Positions 17,267-26,588 of a stretch of DNA of 64,000 bases are shown here, piece by piece; the first letter of the stretch is position 1; each line of letters starts with the position of its first letter. The notes below the pieces were generated by a model. That model made no database searches. It was not told where the DNA came from and saw nothing but the letters and a program-made list of their open reading frames with translations. The DNA is from Bacteroidota bacterium. Its GTDB lineage: Bacteria > Bacteroidota > Bacteroidia > Bacteroidales > TTA-H9. A program made the translations under genes and the position numbers. Where the stretch lies: contig QKGM01000007.1 in NCBI GenBank assembly GCA_003250395.1, positions 62,001 through 126,000 on the forward strand. The letters run 5' to 3'.

Positions 17267-18597
17267 TTTATTCCTCCAAGAAGTGTGTGTTTTTGATAAT
17301 TTACTGTTTCGGAAATCATAGTATTATTACTCAGGTCATAATGCCAGATTTGCCCTTCAGCCTGGTTATAGATGTATCGGAAGGAAAACATTACATTTTC
17401 GAAAGCAGGAATATAAATTACACCTTGTGCTCTTAATGTTGTTTTATCATCTGTATTCAACGAAAGAAAGTTATTCTCATCAACATAACGCGTAAGATCG
17501 CCGATTGCAACAGAAGTTTCCGCCCATACGTGAGAAGAAATCCTAAAACCTGCCGAGGGTTCAGTGATCCATCGATGCTGATCATCTTCTGAGAGAACGG
17601 TTGCATGTATTTTGAGCCAATAGTTTAAGTTCCCTGATGGAAACCATGTTATCGCTGCACCACCACCTACCTGTGTTTTGTCGAGGAGGGTCGCATAGTT
17701 ACCGTGCAGTGCAAGGTTGAACAGGTCAAAATCAGCATACAGGGCAATTCCGGTGGCAATATCCTTGTTTGAATATGATTTACCTCGGAAATAGTAAGCA
17801 GCCGAGTCTTGATTATATATTGCTGTTATAGGCCTGGAGCGGTTGTAAATAAAGTGAAAAGATGGTATGATCCTTAATCCGGGGAGCGGTTCGATGGACA
17901 GATTGAGGTATCCTTCATGTTGGTTAAAGCTATAGCTTCGTCTTATTGTATCCAGGCTTCCCAGTTCGATTCGTTGGTATCGGTCAAGTGAAAGGTTTGA
18001 ATATCCCACATAGGCAGTAATATAAGATCCCAGTTCAAATCCTCCGCCTGCATGAAAGTAAAAAGCGTTACCCGGAAGATTAAATTCACCATATATACTG
18101 TCTGAGCCACTGATATAAGAATCCCTCAGCGGGTCTATAGCGTTGGAATAGAGAGGCCCTAATTCAGTATAAACATAAGAAGGCCTGACAGGATTTTTAA
18201 GTTGAAGCCGAAGCCTTGCAGCTTCTGAAAAGCCAGAGGTGATTGAACGTGCACCTCCTGATCGACCAGAGTATAACAATGAATAATACAGGTACTCACG
18301 CGAAAATTCATCTCCCTGATTTAAATGAAGAGCCTTACCAAAGTATCTGGACGCTTTACGATAATTATTTTTCGCAAACCAGGCAGCACCTATCCTTGCA
18401 TTCAGATATTGATAATCATTTCCGGAAGCCATAGCCTGTTGGCCGACAATGATAAGTGAATCCCATTGCTTTTGCTGATAAAGCCTCCATGTTGTCTGGT
18501 CATATTCCCTGAAACCTGGAGAATTTTGAGAGAAAGCTATTCCCTTTGAAAAGAGTATTAACAAAACACTAAACAGAGCAATTATTCTATTTACCAT
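17254..18597 (-). CDS. Outer-membrane beta-barrel-like protein with N-terminal TPR region
   Basis: From the ATG at 18597 the product is 447 residues with a signal peptide (ending GIAFSQ). An upstream ATG at 18615 would overlap the preceding stop and lengthen the N-terminus. Residues about 30-130 look like TPR helices (ARIGAAWFAKNNYRKASRYF). From about 150 on, alternating aromatic and polar beta strands with YG/GYSN turns dominate (AYVGYSNLSLDRYQR, LSIEPLPGLRIIPSFHFIYN), and the chain ends HTLLGGIKWNF. A terminal Phe is usual for outer-membrane barrels. Function unknown. The position between the UT-M23 fusion and a TPR protein suggests an envelope complex, by inference only. Confidence 0.65.
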   Translation of the reverse strand: MVNRIIALFSVLLILFSKGIAFSQNSPGFREYDQTTWRLYQQKQWDSLIIVGQQAMASGNDYQYLNARIGAAWFAKNNYRKASRYFGKALHLNQGDEFSREYLYYSLLYSGRSGGARSITSGFSEAARLRLQLKNPVRPSYVYTELGPLYSNAIDPLRDSYISGSDSIYGEFNLPGNAFYFHAGGGFELGSYITAYVGYSNLSLDRYQRIELGSLDTIRRSYSFNQHEGYLNLSIEPLPGLRIIPSFHFIYNRSRPITAIYNQDSAAYYFRGKSYSNKDIATGIALYADFDLFNLALHGNYATLLDKTQVGGGAAITWFPSGNLNYWLKIHATVLSEDDQHRWITEPSAGFRISSHVWAETSVAIGDLTRYVDENNFLSLNTDDKTTLRAQGVIYIPAFENVMFSFRYIYNQAEGQIWHYDLSNNTMISETVNYQKHTLLGGIKWNF

Positions 18598-18607
18598 AAT
18601 CTTTGTT

Positions 18608-20833
18608 TTAGTCATGTATGTATTCGACTTCAATAGAACGGTTGTTCTTAACAATGACAAATTTGCTTATCAGATTGTTGTGCAGTTGCCACCTGAAGTC
18701 AATTATACTGGTAGTTTTTCCAAATATCTTCATAGAAGCACTCGAATCAAGGTAAACATATGAATCAGAGAATTGATCATCCATTTTCCTATAAAGCATT
18801 TTGAAACTACTATTCATGAAAATGCAGAAGGGGGAAATGAAATCCTGCATAAATAACCAACGGCGATCTGAAATGATGTGAAGTGGGTATTGATCCTCAA
18901 CCACCATTCCTTTATAAAATCCATTGATGATTTTATAGGCGCCAAGGTAAAAGTAATAAAGTAACGAACGTTTATCGCCTTCAAAGTGGGTAAACCACAT
19001 CACTTTACCATCATTTTTATACCAGGCACTGGCTTTTCCAGTTTCTGACCATAAGTATGTATTGTTGTAACTATCTGACTTTACCTCCCATACAATTTCT
19101 TTTGTGGAGTTATCATCATTTTTTACTTTAAATTTCAATAGCTGACCCGGAATAAATCTAAAGGCAGATGCAATGGCTTCATTGGGTTGAATGTTTGAAA
19201 TGACTTCATCCTGTAACGGAATCCCTGTCTGAACATATTCAAAACCCGATTTATTATGTCTGATATAAGATGATAAAGCACAAGGAAGAGTATAACTCCC
19301 GATATAAGGAAACTCCTGAACCTGAAAGTGAAGGTGTGGGCGTGGAGAACGACCACTGCTTCCCGCAAGGGCGATTACCTCCCCCCGTTGTACCCATTGT
19401 CCTTTGATAACTTTAAATGAGTCTTTTTTTAGATGGCTCATTTTAGTGTAGAAATGCTCAGAATGTCTTATGATGATTGTATTGCCCCAGTTATGCGTCA
19501 GATCCATATCGCCGACAGGAGAGTCGTTGATGCCATTAAGAATCTCTTCCACATATCCATCAGCCGGGGCAGTAACAGGTTTTGCATAACAATAATAATC
19601 TTCAGGCCGTGTTCCTTCATTCCTGTATAAATCACCATCTTCATCTCTGATTTCAAAATCCCAGGCTTCACGCCATTTTTCGCGATGGGTAAACTCACCA
19701 TTATGTCCTTGTGTTACTGTCCATTCTCCCCAGATTGGTAACGAAAGGGGGATAAGGGGAGGGGTCCCGAATCGTTGATGGTAATTGTGCTGGGCATATA
19801 GGTTTCTTTCTGGGGAAAAGAGCTGGTAATACACCAAAAGAGGTTTTTCGGTAAACCTCTCCCTGAATTTTAAGAAATAAAGAAAAAGTAATACTACTAC
19901 ATTGAAAGGGAGGGAATAGGCTGGTAGTTGCTGTGAATCAAGAACAGCGCCTGAAGCAACTATTATGACAGTAATAATTGGGGTTAACAGGAATAACCAG
20001 AGCAATGTATAACGGGAAGCGACCAGAAAAAAGCCTCCGATTGCAATCGCTGTCAGTATGTAGTTAAATCCAATATATCCATAGCTAAGTTCATTGATGT
20101 CGGCACCTAATAAACCGTAAAGAGCGTATGCCGAATAGAACCCGATCAGGCTGTAGAGGAAAGCGATACGTGAATAGATTAGGAGCCCAATTGAAACTAA
20201 TATCCCTGCAACCAGATGATACTGGAAGAAGACAGCCGCCAGTGATTTGAAATAGGTGGAAAGTGAGACTGGTAACCAGGGTTCGCTGAGAAAAGAATAG
20301 GTTTGAACAAGAGGATCTCCACCAAGTAAAAACATTTCGTTATAAGTATATATACCACGCGTACTGAATTCAAGCGCAGAGAACTCTCTGGTCGCCAAGG
20401 TAAAAAGCCAGATAACAATTAGAAAAGGTATGCTTAAAAATGGGAGTCCGTATTTACCAATTATACCCTCAAGGGCTTGGGTAAAAATAAGTGAGGATAA
20501 TGCCGAGAAGATTAGGATGATAAAGTATGCTAATCCGGGTTCAAAGCTAACGCCCAATCCTAAACCCACCAGAAGACTGTTAAACCCGTATGCACCAAGA
20601 GCAATGTTTTTACGGCTGAGACCGCCTATGTATGCAAAAATGTTGGTTGTTATTACAGTAATTACTCCACTAAGACCTGCCCAAAAGTCAAAGAAAGAAA
20701 CGGCCATAAGCATCAGTGCAAAAATGCGGTTATTTGAAAAAAAAACCTGGCTGTAGGAATTGAGCAGACTCCCTGTGAAGTCCGGGAATATACGATTGAG
20801 CTTGTTTAGTAAGTGCTGGTTTTCCATTTTCAT
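18608..20833 (-). CDS. Urea-transporter-like membrane domain fused to an M23 metallopeptidase
   Basis: The 741-residue protein has two parts. Residues about 30-325 are polytopic and carry urea-transporter features: a GAYGFNSLLVGLGLG motif, a second GFNYILTAIAIGG in the other half, and LPFLSIPF followed later by SLPFNVVV, recalling the LPxxTxPF urea-channel signature. Residues about 365-520 are an M23/LytM domain: GHNGEFTHREKWREAWDF gives His383 and Asp392 at the spacing of one M23 subgroup, and RPHLHFQV gives His500 and His502, so the zinc site appears intact. A beta-rich C-terminus of about 200 residues is unassigned. The gene begins in an ATGA overlap with the aminotransferase gene. Likely inner membrane, with the peptidase domain probably periplasmic. 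Confidence 0.8.
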   Translation of the reverse strand: MKMENQHLLNKLNRIFPDFTGSLLNSYSQVFFSNNRIFALMLMAVSFFDFWAGLSGVITVITTNIFAYIGGLSRKNIALGAYGFNSLLVGLGLGVSFEPGLAYFIILIFSALSSLIFTQALEGIIGKYGLPFLSIPFLIVIWLFTLATREFSALEFSTRGIYTYNEMFLLGGDPLVQTYSFLSEPWLPVSLSTYFKSLAAVFFQYHLVAGILVSIGLLIYSRIAFLYSLIGFYSAYALYGLLGADINELSYGYIGFNYILTAIAIGGFFLVASRYTLLWLFLLTPIITVIIVASGAVLDSQQLPAYSLPFNVVVLLFLYFLKFRERFTEKPLLVYYQLFSPERNLYAQHNYHQRFGTPPLIPLSLPIWGEWTVTQGHNGEFTHREKWREAWDFEIRDEDGDLYRNEGTRPEDYYCYAKPVTAPADGYVEEILNGINDSPVGDMDLTHNWGNTIIIRHSEHFYTKMSHLKKDSFKVIKGQWVQRGEVIALAGSSGRSPRPHLHFQVQEFPYIGSYTLPCALSSYIRHNKSGFEYVQTGIPLQDEVISNIQPNEAIASAFRFIPGQLLKFKVKNDDNSTKEIVWEVKSDSYNNTYLWSETGKASAWYKNDGKVMWFTHFEGDKRSLLYYFYLGAYKIINGFYKGMVVEDQYPLHIISDRRWLFMQDFISPFCIFMNSSFKMLYRKMDDQFSDSYVYLDSSASMKIFGKTTSIIDFRWQLHNNLISKFVIVKNNRSIEVEYIHD

Positions 20834-21993
20834 TCAGGAAAGCTGTGAGAGGATTCTTGTCCGTTAAGGAACCTTGAAAGGCAGAGAACAGCAGCTTTGA
20901 TGTCAGCGATAGGCTTTGCGGCATTAAACCTGATCATGCTATTAAATTGAGTCCCGAAATGGATTCCGGGCACAGTCGCCAGATTTTCTTTTTTATACAG
21001 ATCAAGCACGAATTGTCCTGAATCAGAGAATCCCTCAGGGATATTGGCCCAGACAAAATAGCCGCCACCTGCAGGAATTACATGGAACCCCATCTTTGTA
21101 ACAGATTCTGCCAATAGGGTGTATGAATTTTTTATGGATTTTCGGAGGTTTTCAATAAACACCCTAACATCCTGCTGGTCTTCCAGGTAATTTGAGATAG
21201 CAGCTTGTAAGAGGTGGGGTGCAGAAAGCCCGCTGAAATCGTGTAACAGACATATCTCTTTCATCTCAGCTGCTGTGGAAGTCAACCATCCTATACGCCA
21301 CCCGGTAACTGATAGGAATTTTGAAAAAGAGCTAACTACATAGACTTTATCTTGAATCACTGGTTGAGGGAAAACAGCTGGCTGATCAAACCATAATTCA
21401 CTATACACCATATCAAAGATAATTTTTGCATTGGTGGTTCTTGTAAGCTCACAAAACTGTTCGGTTTCATATTTTGTCAGTACTCTTCCCCAGGGATTAC
21501 CGGGAGAGCCGATAAGTATTAGATCGATATCTTGAATTTGAATTGCTGTTTTGAGATAGTCAAAGTCAATTGATCCATCAGCCTGCCAGGATAGTGCAAC
21601 AAAATTATGACCCAAAAGGGAAGGAAGGTTGACATAGCTTTCGTAGCTTGGCCCAAATGCAGCCACAGTGAACTTCTTCTTCTTCTTTCGGGCCAGATGC
21701 TGATAGATAAGATGGATCGCTTCGGTAGCACCACAGGTAATTAGAAGATTCTCATTAGCAGCCGATGATGGAAGCCCCATGTAATCAGAAATCTTAGTCA
21801 GAAGAGATGGAAAGCCTTTTGTAGGAGCATATTGATGATGAGTGCTTTCTATTTCACTGGCAAGAGAATTAAGAAGACCCCGGGGAGGATTAAACCCGGG
21901 AAGTCCCTGTGCAAGGTTGATTCCTCCATATGTTTTTACTTTGTTACTCATATGGCTTATCCAGGAGCCAATCATTTTGGGATCTTCGTACAT
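20830..21993 (-). CDS. PLP-dependent class I/II aminotransferase
   Basis: This 387-residue fold-type I enzyme shows NLAQGLPGFNPP at the N-terminus (typical of the methionine/kynurenine aminotransferase branch), ITCGATEAIHLIYQ for PLP-phosphate contacts, IGSPGNPWGRVL with the PLP-ring Asn, IIFDMVYSELWF, and SSFSKFLSVTGWRIGW with the Schiff-base Lys225. The conserved carboxylate-binding Arg is expected in SMIRFNAAKP. The substrate cannot be fixed; methionine or glutamine keto-acid transamination is the nearest family role. It starts six bases after the sensor kinase stop and ends in an ATGA overlap with the UT-M23 fusion, so it is in the middle of an operon. Confidence 0.88.
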   Translation of the reverse strand: MYEDPKMIGSWISHMSNKVKTYGGINLAQGLPGFNPPRGLLNSLASEIESTHHQYAPTKGFPSLLTKISDYMGLPSSAANENLLITCGATEAIHLIYQHLARKKKKKFTVAAFGPSYESYVNLPSLLGHNFVALSWQADGSIDFDYLKTAIQIQDIDLILIGSPGNPWGRVLTKYETEQFCELTRTTNAKIIFDMVYSELWFDQPAVFPQPVIQDKVYVVSSFSKFLSVTGWRIGWLTSTAAEMKEICLLHDFSGLSAPHLLQAAISNYLEDQQDVRVFIENLRKSIKNSYTLLAESVTKMGFHVIPAGGGYFVWANIPEGFSDSGQFVLDLYKKENLATVPGIHFGTQFNSMIRFNAAKPIADIKAAVLCLSRFLNGQESSHSFPE

Positions 21994-21998
21994 GATAA

Positions 21999-23798
21999 TT
22001 AAATTTTGAATAAAGGAAGTGTAAAAGTAAAAGTGCTTCCTTTATCGGGTTCACTTTTAACACTGATAGTTCCTCCATTTCTTTCGATGAAATCATGAAC
22101 AAGTATTAACCCTAAACCTGTTCCAGGTTCTCCTGCTGTTCCTTTTGATGAATGACTTATCTCAATTCTCCATAAGCTGGCACAAGTTTCCTTGTCCATC
22201 CCTACTCCTGTATCTGTAATGGATATTTGCGCAAAGTCGGCTGTCCTGGTTGATTTAACAGCGATAGAATGACCAGGATATGAGAATTTAATAGCGTTAC
22301 TAAGCAGATTCCTAACAATAGCAGAAGTCATTTGGTAATCAGACCAAACGAACAATGCCGGAGCCATATCTTTTTCAATGGTTATTTGCTTGGACCCAAG
22401 CATAAGGTCAAGTTGTCCTGTTACTTCATCAATCAATCGGTTCAGGTTGAGTTTCTCCGGCTGGTAGCTGACTCTTCCAGTCTGCATTCGGGTCCATTCC
22501 AGCAGGTTGTTGACCAATTGATATCCCTGGCGACTGGAGTCATAAATCAGTTGATGGAATTTACGCGCTTTTTCAGGAGGCATTGCATCAAAATCTTCAG
22601 TCAGCACCTCAGCCAGGCCTACTAATCCGTGAAATGGATTACGCAGATCGTGGGCAATAATGCTAAAAAACTTATCTTTAGAGAGATTGAGTTCCTGTAA
22701 TTGTTTTTCAGATTCAGCCAGTTTCCAGTTTTTTTCTTTTAATTGCCTGAAAGTTGATATGGAGAACAAGATGAATGTGAAAACAAGAGCTATAAGTAAG
22801 GTAGAAATAATCAGAATTATAAATGTGTCTTTAAGGTAGTCGCTAAGGGTGGCATCAGAGGAGTAGCTGATAATGTATGCAACAGTATTTTTATCAGGTC
22901 CTGCTACTGGGAAAAATAAACCAGTATAACTATTGCCAGTACTTGTTTTTGCATTTAGTCCGAATGGAAGGTTTTTTATCAATCCTTTTTCGATTTCACG
23001 TTTGTTGATTTTGTTAAACAGAACGATTTCCGATTGGGCAATATATTGTTTCATACCGGGACGGTTCAAATCACGGTCGCTCTTTTCATAAAAGTAATCT
23101 ACACTCAGGTCACTGAACGTATAACCAGTTAACATTGGATATGGAGTTGTCTGTAGTACACTTTCCTTGTTTATAAGGAAGACATATTCATAAGGGAAAA
23201 TTTTCTTCATTTCTTGCTGTAGCGCTACGTTATCAATGGAAAGTATTACAAATCCTCTAACGCTTTGTTTATTCCCGGCTGGTAATGCAATGCAATACCC
23301 GGCAGCTGTCCCACCGGCGTAAAAACCAGTTATATTGTTACCCGACCAATCAACAGAATCAAGTAATGAATTAAGGGTTGTAATAGTGTCGCCAAAATAA
23401 CCAGGATTATGCATACGAAGCATCACCTCCCTTTGGCTATTGATGATTGTAAAACCCTTAAATCCCCGATGTAATAGTTTAGAATAAATATCACCTAATA
23501 GTTTTTGGGCAACAAGTTTTCCTGAATCCGGTTGAACAGTTAGTAATAAAATTGCTGAATCACAGGTCTTTGTGTTGGCATTAGGGGCTATCTCTGAGAG
23601 CATTGCCATAGCAACTTCTTCGAAATGATGAAGCGTGGCTGTTAATCCGATCTCAAATTCCCGGGTGTTTTTTTTGATATATACCTGATGATTTTTTTGA
23701 TAATTCTGCCATATAATCCAGGCGCTGAAGCTTTCTGTAATTAAAAAAAGCAAAATAAGAAGATGAGGCAGTTTCTTGATGTGGAGTCGGTTTTCCAT
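21999..23798 (-). CDS. Membrane sensor histidine kinase with large periplasmic sensor
   Basis: The 599-residue protein has a membrane segment at about 13-30, an extracytoplasmic region of about 300 residues (Cache/PAS-like), a second segment at about 331-353 and a short coiled linker. A HisKA domain follows with IIAHDLRNPFHG, the phosphoacceptor being His383. The HATPase domain shows NLLSNAIKF, DTGVGMD and GTGLGLILVHD. The HDLRNP variant H-box is usual for HPK-type kinases of this phylum. No receiver or output gene is adjacent, so the partner is unknown. It is the first gene of the operon and a TACTTTTG box lies 23 bases upstream. Confidence 0.9.
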   Translation of the reverse strand: MENRLHIKKLPHLLILLFLITESFSAWIIWQNYQKNHQVYIKKNTREFEIGLTATLHHFEEVAMAMLSEIAPNANTKTCDSAILLLTVQPDSGKLVAQKLLGDIYSKLLHRGFKGFTIINSQREVMLRMHNPGYFGDTITTLNSLLDSVDWSGNNITGFYAGGTAAGYCIALPAGNKQSVRGFVILSIDNVALQQEMKKIFPYEYVFLINKESVLQTTPYPMLTGYTFSDLSVDYFYEKSDRDLNRPGMKQYIAQSEIVLFNKINKREIEKGLIKNLPFGLNAKTSTGNSYTGLFFPVAGPDKNTVAYIISYSSDATLSDYLKDTFIILIISTLLIALVFTFILFSISTFRQLKEKNWKLAESEKQLQELNLSKDKFFSIIAHDLRNPFHGLVGLAEVLTEDFDAMPPEKARKFHQLIYDSSRQGYQLVNNLLEWTRMQTGRVSYQPEKLNLNRLIDEVTGQLDLMLGSKQITIEKDMAPALFVWSDYQMTSAIVRNLLSNAIKFSYPGHSIAVKSTRTADFAQISITDTGVGMDKETCASLWRIEISHSSKGTAGEPGTGLGLILVHDFIERNGGTISVKSEPDKGSTFTFTLPLFKI

Positions 23799-23820
23799 CC
23801 GTAAAGATAGGTTTATACAG

Positions 23821-23828
23821 CAAAAGTA
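23821..23828 (-). promoter_or_regulatory. -7 box (TACTTTTG) of the sensor kinase operon
   Basis: A full TAnnTTTG match on the minus strand, 23 bases before the ATG at 23798. No correctly spaced TTG was found. Confidence 0.45.
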
Positions 23829-23919
23829 TAAACAATTGCGGTATATTTAGTTCGATATGAAACAAATACCGAAACCCATCAGGGTGGTTCCGGTATTTGG
23901 TACCTGTTGCTTCTTTTTT

Positions 23920-25278
23920 TTAAAGTTCAAAATGATCAAGATGATTAGGTATTCGCTCCTGTCCATTCACTGAATTAAGATTTTCCTTTTCTCTTATAAT
24001 ATGAGGGTTACCGTCATTATCGATCATAACCACAGCGGGTCTGAGGGTAATAAATTGCATCCACTGGGTCATGTTATATGCACCGACCGAATGCACTACA
24101 ATATTATCGCCTTTATTGAGAAGAGGAAGACTTACAGATTCCCGTAATACATCAATATTCATACAAAGAGGTCCATTGAGCGTGGTGTCTTCTGTGTATT
24201 GAGTAAATTCCTGTGCTGGAGTTACTTTGTGATCGTACCAGAAGGAGGTAAACATCAGGTTAACCCCAATATCAACTATTGTAATCCGTTTCCCTTTAGA
24301 TGATCGCTTGTTTGAAATGACAGTCCCTAAAATATATCCTGCATCATCTACAAGAGCTCTTCCTGTCTCAAGTACCAATGTTGGTAAGAATTCGGACGAG
24401 AAATCGGCATTGAGTAGTGCCGTTGTAATTGCTTCGGCGTAATCATCAAACGAAGGGTTCGTATCGGTACCAGGAAGGTAGGCTCCTTTGAGGGTGTTTC
24501 GTGAAGTGAATCCCCCACCCATGTCGATGTACTTAATTGTATGGTTGAACTTTCGTTGTACACCTATTGCCAGTTCAGCCAGTTTACCTGCTGCTACAGC
24601 ATATGCCTGAGCTGATAACATAAAAGTTCCGATATGACAATGCAGCCCTACAAGTTCCAGTCTTCCTGAATGTAGGATTTTATTTAACGCATCCCAGGCC
24701 TGACCGTTTTCATAATTAAAACCAAATCGATCCCACATTGGGTAAACGCCTGTATCCATGTTTACCCTGATCGCAACCCGAGGTTTGGTATTATGTCGTT
24801 CAGCAAGCTCAGTTAAAGTGTAGAGTTCCTCAAGATGATCGATGTGAATCAAGGCATTGTGTTGAATAGCCATTTCCAAATCCTCTTCTGATTTGTCGGG
24901 ACCGTTAAAAATTATCTTACTCCCTTTGACACCATTCCCTAGAGCCTTCTGAAATTCAAACCCTGATACAACTTCAGCCCAACTGCCTTCCTGATGAAAT
25001 ACATTGCAAACTGCGCTGATATAATTAGTTTTATATGACCAGGCGAACTGCACTTTAGGGTATCGTGTAGTGAAGGCTTTTCTGGCTTTCCTGTACTGAC
25101 TTCTGAGTACTTTTTCGGAAATAACAAAAAGCGGAGAGCCAAATTTATCGATGAGTGATTTTACTGGTACTCCATCAATTTGTGTTGTAGGACGGTAATC
25201 GGTTCTCATCCCAAACTTATTTGGCATCTCGCTGTCGAGTCGCCTGATTATAGGTCGTTCGTATCTTAATTTCTCCAT
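23920..25278 (-). CDS. DapDC-like PLP-dependent decarboxylase (fold type III)
   Basis: The 452-residue protein belongs to the Orn/Lys/Arg/DAP decarboxylase group with an alanine-racemase barrel. WSYKTNYISAV places the PLP Lys at residue 83. Other marks are GLHCHIGTF, the phosphate loop IDMGGGFTSRN, VLETGRALV, and the cross-subunit GPLCMNIDVL in the C-terminal beta domain, matching the GPxCxxxD motif of DapDC. Family members include diaminopimelate decarboxylase, carboxynorspermidine decarboxylase and BtrK, which decarboxylates glutamate on a carrier protein. A general LysA role is less likely given the neighbours: it follows an ATP-grasp gene by 11 bases and a PqqD-like gene. The substrate is unknown. 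Confidence 0.85.
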   Translation of the reverse strand: MEKLRYERPIIRRLDSEMPNKFGMRTDYRPTTQIDGVPVKSLIDKFGSPLFVISEKVLRSQYRKARKAFTTRYPKVQFAWSYKTNYISAVCNVFHQEGSWAEVVSGFEFQKALGNGVKGSKIIFNGPDKSEEDLEMAIQHNALIHIDHLEELYTLTELAERHNTKPRVAIRVNMDTGVYPMWDRFGFNYENGQAWDALNKILHSGRLELVGLHCHIGTFMLSAQAYAVAAGKLAELAIGVQRKFNHTIKYIDMGGGFTSRNTLKGAYLPGTDTNPSFDDYAEAITTALLNADFSSEFLPTLVLETGRALVDDAGYILGTVISNKRSSKGKRITIVDIGVNLMFTSFWYDHKVTPAQEFTQYTEDTTLNGPLCMNIDVLRESVSLPLLNKGDNIVVHSVGAYNMTQWMQFITLRPAVVMIDNDGNPHIIREKENLNSVNGQERIPNHLDHFEL

Positions 25279-25289
25279 GGTTATGGGGT

Positions 25290-26336
25290 TTATAATTCTC
25301 CTGTTGTACTAATTTTTTGAAATTCAGATATGTCTACTATCATATCCCAGGCATATCTGATAAACATTTTTCCTATACTGTATGTAGTAAAAGGCGTTAC
25401 CTTATCGCCCAAAGCCATTTGGACAAGGGCTTCAGGGATATTCTGACCAACACCAACGGCGAGGTAAATCCATGCAGGCATTCTTGGGTTAATCTCCAGT
25501 AAGTTAAATTCATTGTTTTTATCTTTCATGAGTTCTAGTTCAAATCCTCCGCGCCACTTGGTCGAACTGACAAAATGATAGGTAAGATCGAGCATTGTCT
25601 GATCAGCTATACTTATTCCTCCCCAGGCTTTTCCTTTGTCGGTAATATATTGTTTACGCATAGGAACAGCTGCAATGGTATTTCCTTTTCCATCGCCCAG
25701 TCCAGTAATATTGAATTCTGTCCCTGAAATGAATTCCTGAATAATTATAGGTAACCCCCACTTGTTGCTTATTTTTTTGTAGAGACTTTTCACCTGATCT
25801 ATATTAGAAGCAACGCCAGCATCATAGAATTTCCCTTTTACCACAACTGGCATCTCGAATTCTTTTTGCAAATCATAAATCTCCGATATCTCGAAGATCG
25901 CTTTACTTTTAGGTACTCTAATGCCATATTTTTGTCCGAAATCAAATAGATTTATCTTTTGCCGCTCTTCCAATTGCGTCATTGTTGGTAAAAAAACGTT
26001 AATTCCCATTGCCTTAAGATCATCCTCTATTTTAATATATGAATAGAGTTCTGCATCAAAATTTGGAATTATCACATCAAGATGCTCCTTATGGTGTATG
26101 TACTCCAACCGACTAAGCAAATTGTCCACACCTGCTGATGGATACGGTACCTGATAAGTTTTAGAGACCAAATTGTGCATATAAATCCCTGGTTCCAGAG
26201 ATTCGTATGCTAATCCGATAATGTTGGTGTCAAATGATTTAGCTTCTAAGAGTCCTCTTATAACAGCGACACCTGGTCCAGGACTGTCAATGGCATTTAG
26301 CCCGGTTACTGCTATGTTAAGCTTCTTCCTGATCAT
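25290..26336 (-). CDS. ATP-grasp ligase of the carbamoyl-phosphate-synthase-like group
   Basis: The 348-residue protein has an N-terminal Rossmann-like domain beginning KLNIAVTGLNAIDSPGPGVA. The ATP-grasp core follows: MPVVVKGKFYDAGVASN for ATP-lysine contacts, PIIIQEFISGTEFNITGLGD, GGFELELMKDKNNEFNLLEI with the metal-binding Glu, and NPRMPAWIYLAVGVGQN. The INPRMP segment is the usual Mg-binding Asn loop. Such enzymes join a carboxylate to an amine through an acyl phosphate. The acceptor here is unknown. Its start overlaps the PqqD-like gene by 20 bases and the decarboxylase follows 11 bases later, implying a shared pathway. Confidence 0.85.
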   Translation of the reverse strand: MIRKKLNIAVTGLNAIDSPGPGVAVIRGLLEAKSFDTNIIGLAYESLEPGIYMHNLVSKTYQVPYPSAGVDNLLSRLEYIHHKEHLDVIIPNFDAELYSYIKIEDDLKAMGINVFLPTMTQLEERQKINLFDFGQKYGIRVPKSKAIFEISEIYDLQKEFEMPVVVKGKFYDAGVASNIDQVKSLYKKISNKWGLPIIIQEFISGTEFNITGLGDGKGNTIAAVPMRKQYITDKGKAWGGISIADQTMLDLTYHFVSSTKWRGGFELELMKDKNNEFNLLEINPRMPAWIYLAVGVGQNIPEALVQMALGDKVTPFTTYSIGKMFIRYAWDMIVDISEFQKISTTGEL

Positions 26337-26577
26337 GATGTTGGCTCAGATGGTGATTGTCAAGCATTCCTGTGAAATCAGTCAGGTCTTTATCAAATGT
26401 TTGTGGATCGATTTGATACTTTTTGCATATGGTTTCTATAATCTGTGCAGATTCTAAGCCGTCATTGATCATCTGTATTATTTCAAAACCAATCGGGTTA
26501 ACAGTGAACGATTCTCCTGTAATTGGATTAAACATGAATCCTGATTCGCTGATAGCGATACTTTTTTTAATTCTCAT
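26317..26577 (-). CDS. PqqD-like small protein
   Basis: This 86-residue protein follows the PqqD pattern. N-terminal beta strands (MRIKKSIAISESGFMFNPIT, then GESFTVNPIGFEII) lead into winged-helix-like helices QMINDGLESAQIIETICKKY and FDKDLTDFTGMLDNHHL. PqqD domains bind leader peptides of RiPP precursors or occur in other small-molecule clusters. The tail SQHHDQEEA is acidic and is encoded within the overlap with the ATP-grasp gene. No radical SAM protein or obvious precursor peptide is beside it. It lies 11 bases after the T9SS gene on the same strand. Confidence 0.8.
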   Translation of the reverse strand: MRIKKSIAISESGFMFNPITGESFTVNPIGFEIIQMINDGLESAQIIETICKKYQIDPQTFDKDLTDFTGMLDNHHLSQHHDQEEA

Positions 26578-26588
26578 ATAAGGTGAAG

